The translations under genes were made by a program, and so were the position numbers. Of a stretch of 64,000 nt of DNA, positions 46,650 through 57,094 are shown one piece after another. Each line of letters starts with the position of its first letter. Position 1 is the first letter of the stretch. The notes beneath the pieces were generated by a model that worked only from the letters and a program-made list of their open reading frames with translations, did no database searches and was not told where the DNA came from. The DNA is from Gordionus sp. m RMFG-2023 (lineage: Eukaryota > Nematomorpha > Gordioida > Chordodea > Parachordodidae), in the NCBI RefSeq assembly GCF_954871325.1, contig NC_088775.1, forward strand, positions 56,831,561 through 56,895,560, in the 5' to 3' direction.

Positions 46650-46935
46650 TGTATTGTCTACTTTACGTGGAAATCTCAAGTAAGATATTTTAGTAGATAT
46701 TATTTTTGTGTGAGAATATTTAAAAAATAAATTATTTGATTTTTAAATTTTTCATTTGTAAATTATGAATATGCATAGAAGTATAATAATAAATGAATAA
46801 AAAAAAATCTTATTTTGAGTAATTATCTTTATGTTCCCTGAACCCGGAACCTGGACCCGGATCCTTTCAAATTTTATTCCTGTACCCGAACCCGGACCTG
46901 GACCCTTTTTTTTTGTCGAAGGGTAACATCCCTGT
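46650..46935 (+). mobile_element. 3' part of a second 41408-type hAT copy
   Basis: It parallels 42540-42821: TTTACGTGGAAATCTCAAG, then the GAACCCGGAACCTGGACCCGG-like block, and the end GGGTAACATCCCTG. A short left flank, about 45700-45743, matches the region just before the split. Confidence 0.75.
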
Positions 46936-48056
46936 TTTATACCCATATCGATATTTTATTTTGATAAAAATTTTCCTGACCCCCCAGACCTAGACTTACC
47001 AGGGGGAAAGATTGACCTCCAGTTGAATAGATCTTTTGATTAGCTATCGATTGATACCCTATATTAGACATATCTTATTTCATAAGGTCAAAATAAACAA
47101 CATTGAAAATAATAAATAACTTTAAAAAAATAAAGCGAAACGCGCGTATAACGCTTTCTAAAATAAGATTCTTCTATATCATCTTTCAAACGTGATAATG
47201 CCGTAAAGTTCTTTGAAATCTTAAAGGGATCACTTTAATAAATCCCGTGAAGATCCCAGATAGTTATGATCCCTTTAAAAATTACGACATATGCAAAGAG
47301 AAATAATAAAATAAAATTAAGCATTTAATATTTCAAATGATATATGGTTATTCATGCTGTAGTGGGAATATGTTTATACCAATTGATATTTTTATATTAT
47401 ATAGTAATGTGTGTGACATTTGAAATTAAAACAAAAAGATAAAATAACTACATTTGTGGAGTCGTACAATGAATCTCATGTTTCTGGAAGTTAAAAACAA
47501 TTTGACTTGGTATATAAAAAAAGATAATTTTAATTTATAGTTTAAGTGTAATATTGTCTTTAAATTAATATCAATATAAATGATCTTTGACAAGTATAAC
47601 ATGTGTGAAGATCAATTTATATAGATATAATTAAACATATAATCTTATCTTTACACACGACTCCAATAATTAAAGAAAAATTCTCTTTTTGTATAAACCC
47701 ATAGTAACACATTTAAATATTTAAATTAGTTAGACTATATAAATTAAAAAATAAAAAAAAAACCACGTGAAATATAAAAGAACCAAACTAGTGAAATTTT
47801 ATATGTCTTTTCGAAGTAAAAATAAACATTTTGATTTAATTGTATAACATGGAAAATTTTGATTGGAATTACACATTTACTTTATTGTATAAATAAAAGT
47901 GTTGTTGGACACTGGAAATAAATTTAAAATATTAAGAATAAAAAAATTTTTAAACAGTCATTTTAATTTTTGAAATTTTTATTAATTTTTTATTTTATAA
48001 AATTTAATTATAAAATTATGATTAAGTAAAAAAAATTTTTTGTTTAGTTAAACTTA

Positions 48057-48281
48057 ATGGAGACCCAATCAAAGCTTATAAACAGGATATCACACTACAT
48101 CCAGATAAAACTGGTCCTAAAAAAATGTAGGGATGCAGTTAGATTCAATATATTCTCAAGCTGTGACACAAAAAGAAATAGTTGCTACTGGTCTGGTATA
48201 AAGAAAAGACGATGTTTTAAATGCAATGCCGATGACCATTTAATACAACAATGTAAAGGTTATTCTAAAAGACATGTGTAA
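48057..48281 (+). pseudogene. zinc-knuckle ORF, retroelement gag-like fossil
   Basis: A 74-residue open frame ends RRCFKCNADDHLIQQCKGY, a CCHC zinc knuckle (C..C....H....C) of the kind found in nucleic-acid-binding proteins of retroelements. No partner RT, protease or terminal repeats were recognised nearby. It appears to be a short, broken remnant. Confidence 0.4.
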
Positions 48282-49244
48282 CAGTCAAAAATTATTGAAA
48301 GGCAAATGGATTCCATCAGCAGATCGAGGAAACAATATCCGTTCAAAACAAGTTGAAATAAAGACAAGAATTGCTGGGTTACCAACTGCAATGAATCGTG
48401 CATATGAAAAATTGATGGGAAAAATTCAACCGATGATCAACCCCGAGAAGTAAGGGATAATACTATGATGACATCTATATCAAATCTAAATCCATCATGT
48501 TCAAATCAATCTATAAGCCATGGAAACATTTATATAATACTTTTGAAAATAATATCCATGTCTGGGAATACCTAATGTTAATGGAGGAAGAATAAAAAAA
48601 TAGTATTTTGTATATTGAAGTATGAAACTTAATCAATAATAGTTATAATCATAATATAATTATTATAATTAATTTTGCTAGGGAGTGCCCCGTGTCCATA
48701 AAGGGGTGACATGTCCAGGGGCGGCCTATGACGCTACGGCCTCGTGGGCATTTTTTTATAGCGGCCTCATTTATAAATGGGCATTGCCCCCATACATCCA
48801 TTTTTGCGGGCTTTCGGCCCGCTTTTGCCAGGTCTTCGACCGGGTTCCCTTATATGTCTTCTTCGATTTACATGATCTTTATTACTTATTATTTTTGAAA
48901 ATAAGTTCAAAAGATTTACATTTTTAGTAAGAAAAGGAATAGTATTTATATGATATTCATATAATTTATTGTTTAAAAATGCACATCTAAAATCATATTC
49001 ACTACCAAAATAAAATAATATTCATTGCACATATATATTTTATATTAGATTTATAACGATATTGTACTATAAAATCAAATCATACATCACATGTTAAATA
49101 TAAAAAAATACATACTCAATATATCAAATCAATTAATTTTACACATATAAAATTATTGCAGTTATACAATATTACAGCGTATAAAATTGCTGCACCTATA
49201 AAAACAGGCACCGAACATATTGTAAATAGATATCCCGTTACTGG

Positions 49245-49612
49245 TTAACGCTGCATATATGCACCACCTCCTATATACCTTATTTTAACATAGTAGTTTT
49301 TTTTTAAAAAATAATAAAAAAGATTTTTATATAGTTCAGACATTGTACTTCAAAACTGGAAAAGAAAAATATGAAAAAAATATTTTTTTATGCCCCTAAG
49401 AAACCCTCAAACTTTGCGAATTTATGAGGTCTAAAATGCAAAATTTTCTAAGTGATCTCACGAGCATATTATAAAATTATTTCGATGAAAACTAGTGTGT
49501 ATATATTCTTTATAGATATATCAATATTTATCAATCATTTTTGAATTTTTAAATAATTAATATTTTAATAGGTAACCACATAAAGTTGACTGGTGCATAT
49601 ATGCACCGTTAA
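49245..49612. mobile_element. TTAA-flanked MITE or piggyBac end region
   Basis: TTAACGCTGCATATATGCAC at the left is matched inverted by GTGCATATATGCACCGTTAA at the right, leaving TTAA at both outer edges. It can be read as a 360-bp piggyBac-type MITE, or as an outer plus subterminal inverted pair of the transposase-bearing element that follows. Confidence 0.6.
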
Positions 49613-51921
49613 CCATCTAGCAGTATATATTATTTAAAAAAATTCAAACAAATGAAATTTAACATAATGAATTATAATTTTTTATATTATACTTAAAACC
49701 ACTACCGTCACTAAGGGTGGGAAGGGGAGGGGTGGGTGGCTCGAGCCCCTTAAGAATTTTTAAAAAAAATTTTATACCCAAAAAAGACCTTTTGAAAATA
49801 ATTTAAAAAAATTTTTTTCCCCTGAGATTAAATCGAATAATATATTGTTCCTATTATAATTTTTTATCCCGATCAAATTATATGAAATTATTAGGTTCAT
49901 AAATATTCAAAAGTTTAAAATTATTTTTAGCCTCTTCCTTTCTGAAGATTTTATTTTATTTATATAAAATATTATGCACCTGTTTTGTCAATTCAATCAA
50001 AATTATCAAAATAATAGATGACTAATAAAAAAATCAAGATTCTACGAAAATAATTTATCTAGATATTTAATTTTTAATAAATTTTTTTAATGAAACGTTT
50101 TCTAACAATTGAACAAGCGCTTGCTCAACTTTTTGAAGAGGAACCAATTGAAGAAAGAGATATGGTTATAATTCCGCCAAACCCCTCTGCAGTTAGTGAT
50201 GAAGAAGATTTCGATGAAAATGACTTAACAAATGTCGGAGTTTTGCCTTCAGATACAGCTGGAGAATTGGAGATTCATAATTCAGTTGATGACGACCTTC
50301 CAGAACCATATTCTACAAGAAGCTATTCTCGAATTTCTCACATAAAATGGAGAAAAACGGATGCAATATATTCTTCAAGCCCTTTCAATGGAGAAAAGGA
50401 AGATGTAATAAAACTTGAAAATGATTTACTTGGTAAAAGTCCATCAGATATATTTTGTTTAATTTTCGACGAAGACTTATATTCCCTAATTGTAGAACAA
50501 AGTAATATTTATGCTAAACAAATGAATAGACCTAACATATGCATAACCATCCAAGATATTCAGAGATTTATTGGAATTCTATTATTTACTGGATATCATT
50601 CTCTCCCACAAGAAAGAATGTACTGGTCTAATGACAGCGATATTTCTATTCCAATAATCCGGGATATAATGACTCAATTACAATTTCGAAATTTGAAATA
50701 TAATATCCATTTGGCAGACAATACTAAAATAGATATACATGATAGATTTTATAAAGTTAGGCCTTACATTAATATATTGAATAATAAATTTCAGCAATTC
50801 GGAATTTTTAAACATCATTTATCAATAGATGAACAGATGATACCATATCGAGGAAGACATTCTTGCAAAATGTTCATAAAAGGAAAACCAATTAGATTCG
50901 GATACAAGTCTTGGATATTGGCCTCTTCCGACGGTTACGTATTCTCATTTGATATATATCAAGGAAAAAGCGAAAATAAATATGAATATGGATTAGGTGG
51001 AAATGTAATCATAAAATTATTAAAGGCATTGCAAAAACCAAATTATCATAAAATATATTTTGATAATTTCTTTACATCATTTAAACTCTTGTCATACTTA
51101 AAACAAATGGGATATTTTGCAACTGGAACTGTGAGGGACAATAGAATAGAGCATTGCCCAGTTGAATCTATAAAGGTTGTAGCAAAAAAAGAAAGAGGAT
51201 ATTATGATTATAGGTTTGAAAAATTAAACGAAATATTTGTAGTTCGTTGGAATGATAATTCGGTGGTGACCGTTGCATCGACATGCCACACTATCTCTTT
51301 GCTTTCTAATGTTTCAAGGTATTCTAAGAAAATATCTTCTAAAATAAAAATTCCTCAGCCAAATATGGTAACTGCTTATAACAAACACATGGGTGGAGTT
51401 GATCTATGTGATAATCTAATATCTACATATAGAATAAAAATAAGAGGAAAAAAATGGTGGTGGCCAATATTCACCAATTTTATTGATGTAGCTTTGGTAA
51501 ATTCATGGAAAATCTGGAAATTCGTGAATCGAGATGACAAGAAGAGTTTGCGTGCATTTAGACGAGAAGTTACTAACTACCTCCTTCGAACGCCAGTAAA
51601 AATTGAAAAAAATTCAAGTACAGGTCACGCCAGCCAGTTTGCATTACAGTGTGAAAACCCTATTGATTCATCTGGACATTATTTATCCAAAATTATAGAT
51701 GGAAAAAGACGAAGATGCAGATATTGCCATACGCACTCAAGATATATGTGCCAAACATGTCAAATCGCACTCCATATTAAATGTTTCAAGGATTTTCATA
51801 ATATATAAACATTTTCTCGTTTTTATTATAAATTACAAAAAAAGAATAAAGATATTTGTTGTTTTTTTGATCTTATAGTATTTTATATAATTTTTATCTT
51901 TTTTAACCTCTTAATGGTTAA
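49609..51921 (+). mobile_element. piggyBac-like transposon with intact transposase ORF
   Basis: The transposase frame is enclosed by TTAACCATCTAGCAGT on the left and the inverted TTAACCATTAAGAGGT on the right, 9 of 12 bases alike after TTAA. Immediately outside each TTAA lies CG next to the 16-bp palindrome GGTGCATATATGCACC, so the real inverted repeat may be longer (49591-51940). It is nested inside the 48716-54401 hAT element and is therefore younger than it. Confidence 0.8.
50090..51808 (+). CDS. piggyBac-like transposase (PGBD4-like), 572 aa
   Basis: This is one uninterrupted frame of the length usual for the family (about 550-600 residues). The acidic N-terminal 100 residues precede the DDE_Tnp_1_7 core, starting near residue 110 (SPSDIFCLIFDEDLYSLI). 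The three catalytic Asp are all present: D247 in LSIDEQMIPYRGRHS, D325 in YFDNFFTS and D438 in MGGVDLCDN, each in its family motif. YRIKIRGKKWWWPIF near residue 447 is the conserved tail of the core. The C-terminal cysteine-rich finger has C543, C546, C554, C557, H562, C565 and H570, used to bind the element's ends. The enzyme cuts at TTAA and reseals without a footprint. The Met chosen is the first in the frame and follows an AT-rich leader. The codon usage is AT-rich like the surrounding DNA. The absence of stops over 1.7 kb in a window full of decay suggests a recent arrival, or a host-used copy. Confidence 0.95.
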   Translation: MKRFLTIEQALAQLFEEEPIEERDMVIIPPNPSAVSDEEDFDENDLTNVGVLPSDTAGELEIHNSVDDDLPEPYSTRSYSRISHIKWRKTDAIYSSSPFNGEKEDVIKLENDLLGKSPSDIFCLIFDEDLYSLIVEQSNIYAKQMNRPNICITIQDIQRFIGILLFTGYHSLPQERMYWSNDSDISIPIIRDIMTQLQFRNLKYNIHLADNTKIDIHDRFYKVRPYINILNNKFQQFGIFKHHLSIDEQMIPYRGRHSCKMFIKGKPIRFGYKSWILASSDGYVFSFDIYQGKSENKYEYGLGGNVIIKLLKALQKPNYHKIYFDNFFTSFKLLSYLKQMGYFATGTVRDNRIEHCPVESIKVVAKKERGYYDYRFEKLNEIFVVRWNDNSVVTVASTCHTISLLSNVSRYSKKISSKIKIPQPNMVTAYNKHMGGVDLCDNLISTYRIKIRGKKWWWPIFTNFIDVALVNSWKIWKFVNRDDKKSLRAFRREVTNYLLRTPVKIEKNSSTGHASQFALQCENPIDSSGHYLSKIIDGKRRRCRYCHTHSRYMCQTCQIALHIKCFKDFHNI

Positions 51922-52326
51922 CGGTGCATATATGCACCAGGCTAGATTTTCTATTTAGGATTATTTTTTTTGGCTGATTTTTTTAGAATATCATATTTGA
52001 GCATTAATCAATATAATTTGAAAAAATTGAGCATTTTTATCCACTAGAAAAATCTTGACCATTAATGGGTAAAATTCAAATAAAAGAATTAAGGAAATAT
52101 ATAAATTTTACGTTAATAAATCTCTCAAACTTTTAACCATTGCGCAAATATACAAGAATATCTTCTAGTTCAATCTGCGCTAAGTTCTCATTCAATTGAC
52201 ATCATTAAAACGCTTCTAATTTTTCTTGGTCAATATTAGCTCTCAGCTTATTTTTATAATTTTTAATTTACTAAATGTATTCTCGAATTAACCTGCCTAA
52301 ATGACAAAGTTAAAATGTATTCATAT

Positions 52327-52724
52327 TAGAGATCTGCAAAGTTAGGCCCGGCCAGTACCCGGCCCGAGTCCTGCCCTATTTAAAATAATCGGGTTCGGGT
52401 CGGGCCTAAAATTTTTAAAAAAAATTTGGGCGGGGTCGGGTCGGACTTTGGAAATTTTATTAAATATATCTAAATTTATCAATTTTATATTGAATTTTTT
52501 ATGTAAAATACAAATTTTTGGTTTAATTTATTGAAACTAAACCCTATATAACATGTCTTTTATTTTAAGTAATTAAAAAATTAATTTCTATATTTAAATA
52601 AATTCGGGCCGGGCCGGTAAATTTTTTCAAAATAAATTTCGGGTTTGGGCCGGGTGGGCAAAACTTTTTAAAAAAATTTCGGGCCGGGCCGGGCTTGAAA
52701 AATTAGGCCCGATGCAGATCACTA
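52327..52724. mobile_element. hAT MITE with perfect target duplication
   Basis: TAGAGATCTGCA and the inverted TAGTGATCTGCA end a 398-bp element rich in GGGCCGGGCC. ATTCATAT flanks both sides exactly (52319-52326 and 52725-52732). It splits the C-terminal coding remnant of the surrounding hAT element. Confidence 0.88.
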
Positions 52725-53054
52725 ATTCATATGCCAATAGTGTCACTTGTATGCATATTGCATCTTTTAAAAATTTCATACACGCTTCTTAAACACTTGT
52801 TACACTTATTATCACACTCTTTATTATCATATTGTAATATTCCATCTTCTTCATTTGACTCCTCACTTGTTCATACGATCATCGTCCGTTTCATTTAATT
52901 CTGCTACCATATCTTTGAATACACTGGCTAATGAAGATTATTCGTTACGTAATTTAACACGAAATATATACTTTACTATTTATTTAATCAAGATAGAAAT
53001 CCTGAAATCCCTACTTCCCAACCTCATAGGATTTTTTATACATTTTAAGAGCAA

Positions 53055-53273
53055 ATTAAAAATTATTCTATCTGCTGAATATCCTCAGCAATATAAGATT
53101 TGCAATCTAAATTTTAAATAGCTAAACATTTTAAAAGGGGGTATGTCATTAAATTATTTTTCTGGCATCCCCTACCTTAGAGCCTGGCATAATTTCCTTT
53201 TAAAAATTAAAAATACGTATTTTTAATTTTTAAGAGGATATTAAAAATTATTCTATCTGCTGAATATCCTCAG
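53055..53273. repeat. 34-bp direct repeats around a palindrome
   Basis: Copies of one 34-base word (starting ATTAAAAATTATTCTATCTG) lie at 53055-53088 and 53240-53273. Between them, 53200-53233 is a perfect 34-bp palindrome centred on ACGT. Confidence 0.8.
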
Positions 53274-54744
53274 ATGTCTTGGGTGCAAATATTGCACATT
53301 CAAAATAAGCTCTCAATTCGCAGAGAGCCGATCCGACAAGCTGTTCATGATTTGATCAATTATAGGACGAAATACTCCAAACCTATAAAGATCAATCGAT
53401 TCTTGAGGACGTTTATCTTGGCATTTGTCGCTATATATTCTCTTCGCTCGTCCTATTCGATTTTTTGGCAAACCATTCTGTACCCTGATCTCTCCTGGAG
53501 CTTTAAATATTAAAGTGATTTAAATTAGAAGCCATTTTATTGCTTTATTTTGAATCGATGTAGTAATCGATGATACAGAAGACTTAGCATCTTCTATCAT
53601 TTTCCATGCTGACAAAGTACCTAATTTTTAGTTTGAATATGACAGTGGCCAATCATTTCAAAAATTTTCAAATATATTATAGCTGTACTTAGAGTCTTAA
53701 ATTTACATAAATTATCAAGTTCTTGTATCAAATGATTTATTATCTATTATAAATTGAAGTGCATTTATCAATATTGGGAGCAAGCTCTCTTTACCATATA
53801 TACTCTAAAAAAAATTTCACGTGCCCATATCTTATCTAATCTATTTTTTGCAGCTTTCTCAACTTATTTTGGCCAGATGAATTATTCTGTTTCACTAAAG
53901 CATCCATCCTTTAATCTGATTCACCGACCTGGATTTTATTTGATTTCAAAAGAACAAGAAATGTTGGCTATATTATTTCTGGAGTGTAAATTATTTCGGT
54001 GGCCCTTTAAAAAAAGCTTAAATCAATGTATAAAAAATGTAATATAATGAATTAATCAAAACTTAGCTTTCACTCTAATCAAACGGAAGCGTTTTTACTT
54101 CATTTGAAAAAAAAACAAAGAAAAGAACGTGGTAATGATGTATAGCGTCAAGCGACGTTACTGTTATTTTATGCATTAAATTATAACGACATGACAATTG
54201 TCAAGGAATGTGATATTCAAATCATAGAGATATCATTAAAAATAAATAAATGATAAGAGAAAATAATGTGAACATAATAATATATTTTTTTTCTAATCGT
54301 CCTCTTTTTTGATATTTTCCTCTGATCGGTCTCAAAAATCGACATTTCTCGCGGCCTCGTGGGCAAAATGCTCACCTGGTTTTATGGCCAGTCCGCCCCT
54401 GGACATGTCCTAGTTTTTGTTTATAAAAGTTATAATTTTTTTTAAAAATATATACTTCATCGGAGAAAAATAATAATTATATTTTCTTCTTAATCTTTTT
54501 TTTATTGTAAAAAACAAAAATTATCATTTTTATAATTATTAGATTTTTATGATAAATTTTTTTTAATTATTGGATTTTTTTTACTTTTAAATTATTGGAT
54601 TTTATTTAAAAATAAGAAAAATAAAAGTTATACGAATCTATAAAGGTGCAATTAAATTAATTAATAGTTATAAGAAAGTTAGAAATTGGAGTTTAAGAAA
54701 TTATAGATATTTAGTTGAGATTTAGAGAGATAGGGGTAATGTTA

Positions 54745-55775
54745 ATTAATATTCTCTAATATTATAATTTATTTTATAGAATATATGTTAATGGGACTTA
54801 TTTCTTCAGATTAAGATGATTTAACTCTGCCCTGGCCTCAAAATAAAACATTTTTTAAACAAATAAAGGAAATTAAGAGCACTAAGCCATACACTTTTGT
54901 AGATAGCATAGGCGTAGCCAGGATTTTATTAGGGGGGGGGGCACTATTATGTGAGGTTATCCCAAAAATTTTGTTGGACTTGTAGGCCTTTAGCTATGGT
55001 AGATTTTTATAAAAATACTTTTATTATAAAAAATTTTAATTATAGTCGTTATTTTAAAAAGTTATTAACATTTACTTATTTATTTTTCAAATTCTTGTTT
55101 ATATTGATATGAGGTCCACTTTTTGTAGGCCTTTAGCTATGGTAGATTTTTATAAAAATCACCTTTATACAATTGCTTTTATTATAAAAAAATTTAATTA
55201 TAGTCGTTATTTTAAAAAGTTATTAACATTTACTTATTTATTTTTCAAATTCTTGTTTATATTGATATGTTGTATATATTTTGGAGAGAAGAGATGAGTG
55301 AGAGGTGTGTATGGGGAAAATTATTGATTATCTTATAATGATATATACGAGAATAGGCAGGTTTCCTTTACGGGATTTTCCCCTCTTCCCCGGCTACATC
55401 TATGATAGATTATTCCCTAATTAAAATATTAATCTCGAAGCCCGTCAGTTTAAATTCATATTTATACATCTGAAGTATTAATATGAATTCAGATTAAATT
55501 CTGATAAAGATAAAAAAAAATTGATTAGGTATGAATGAAGATTTTTATGAAGATAATCTAATAAATTTTTTTGAAAATAAGGATCATTCTTTAATTATTT
55601 TTTTTAAGTTCCTCCAATTAAAAATTTAATTTTGTTAAGTGTAATACACTCCCATCCTCTGCGCTAGTTGAATATGTTTTTAGCACAGCGCTAGCGGTAT
55701 TGAGCACATTAAGCGCTCTTAATTATCCTATCAAATTTAAAAAATAAATAGTTGTTAAAAATATGAATAAAATTA
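54745..55775 (+). pseudogene. hAT transposon relic (copy 2 of a pair), split
   Basis: It is homologous to 9361-9900. Near its right end, 55650-55700, the plus strand reads PSSALVEYVFSTA, the hAT dimerisation motif. It is interrupted by the element at 54907-55405. Confidence 0.6.
54907..55405. mobile_element. hAT-like MITE with internal tandem duplication
   Basis: CATAGGCGTAGCCAGG and the inverted CATAGATGTAGCCGGG end the element (13 of 16 alike). Flanks GTAGATAG and ATAGATTA keep five central bases in common. Inside, a segment beginning TTGTAGGCCTTTAGCTATGG is present twice (54980-55111 and 55123-55269); the second copy has about 15 extra bases. Confidence 0.7.
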
Positions 55776-57080
55776 TTACAAAAATTAATATAATCAAACA
55801 AGATCGGATGGTATGACGTTAGTCCCTTGGAACCAAGGTCTACCTCTCGCTTGGGATTATACGTGTGTAGATCGTTTTGCTAGATCTTTTTCTGCCAAAT
55901 CCATCACGAAAGCAGAAAACAAAATAAATATAGCCAAATAATAATGTTTTGTTTGTTCCGGTAGTATCAGACACCTGTGGATCATTTAAACCCCAAGCTC
56001 TAAAATTATTCAAAACAATAGGACAAAGGTTACGTTTAATCACAGGTGATTCTAAATAAGCCTTTTATCTTCTATGTAGAATATAAATCGAAATCTGCCG
56101 ATCCAACTGCATATCCATACATGGGTCATTAAGCCCCGCCGACCATACTTAACTATACTTTTTTTCAAATTATTTTTTAATTTCCCTTCTTTTAATTATA
56201 TATTTTTATATAGATTATAGATATAGTACGTTAATTGTAATTTTAATATTCTTTTAAATTGTATTTTTATCATTGTTTTGTTTTATTTTTATAACAGTGC
56301 ATTGAAGATTTTTAAAATAAATTTTTAATATATAAAAAATAATTATCATATAATATATAATTTTTGCATAATTTTATTCTTATTATTTTTGGGGGAGAAA
56401 AATAAATAAAAAGGATATTTATATTTAAAATGATAACGCGTTATTTTTGAATATGGAGTAAAGCTCACAAACGAGTAGGTAACGCGTTCCTTTTTTCAAA
56501 AGTAACGAGTAAAGCGTTTCTTTGAAGTAATGTTTACAGCACTAGATAAAAGCTTTGAAAACAACATTCTTTTTTAAGCAAATAAAAACTTCTTTAAAAA
56601 GTTTTCTAAAATATAATATTTATATTTTTTGCTTTTGTCTAATAATAAATATTCAATATTCAATATATATAAAATTCGTATTTTTTTCTCAAAGTTGCAT
56701 TTGTTTATTATTATTTTTCAAAAATTAAGTAACTATTTATGATTACATTTGAGTGATATTTATCTCAAATTAGGTGACTTATGGCTTGTTTATAACTAGT
56801 ACTTTTTAGACTTAGTAACTTATTAATTTAACTAGTTTAAAAAATTAACATTAACAACACTATTAAATTCCATTAAACAAATTACTGAAATATTTTTTTG
56901 CACTATAGACTTTAATCTAGTCTTTTATTCAACAAAACTCGATTTGTCTCATTTCATCACATCCAATAAATCTTAATCCTCTCCTATACATTATCTAATC
57001 CTCAGAAGCTTTGTAATATTGTTCCAAAATATTTACACTACTTTACCAGCTATTTCCATTTCTACATCTGAAAATCTCAT
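55776..57080. other. AT-rich sequence with TAACG-type MITE relic
   Basis: No coding region was found. About 56430-56540 contains GGTAACGCGTTCC and AGTAACGAGTAAAGCG. ATTAACAACACTA near 56845 is the right terminus of a TAGTGTTGTTAA-ended element whose left terminus was not found. Confidence 0.4.
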
Positions 57081-57094
57081 TTTCCTTTATTCAA

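Larger units (their letters stand above)
48716..54401 (-). mobile_element. hAT (ZMYM/Tip100-like) element, 5.69 kb with nested insertions
   Basis: Ends CAGGGGCGGCC and (inverted) CAGGGGCGGAC are flanked by GACATGTC on both sides (48708-48715 and 54402-54409), a perfect 8-bp duplication. CGGCCTCGTGGGCA is repeated inward at both ends. Minus-strand coding remnants of a ZMYM1-type transposase occur between about 54050 and 52090 (for example FGVFRPIIDQIMNSLSDRLS and, near the end, NKLRANIDQEKLEAF). They are heavily broken. The element has been invaded by a hAT MITE (52327-52724) and by piggyBac-type sequence (49245-51940). Confidence 0.85.
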
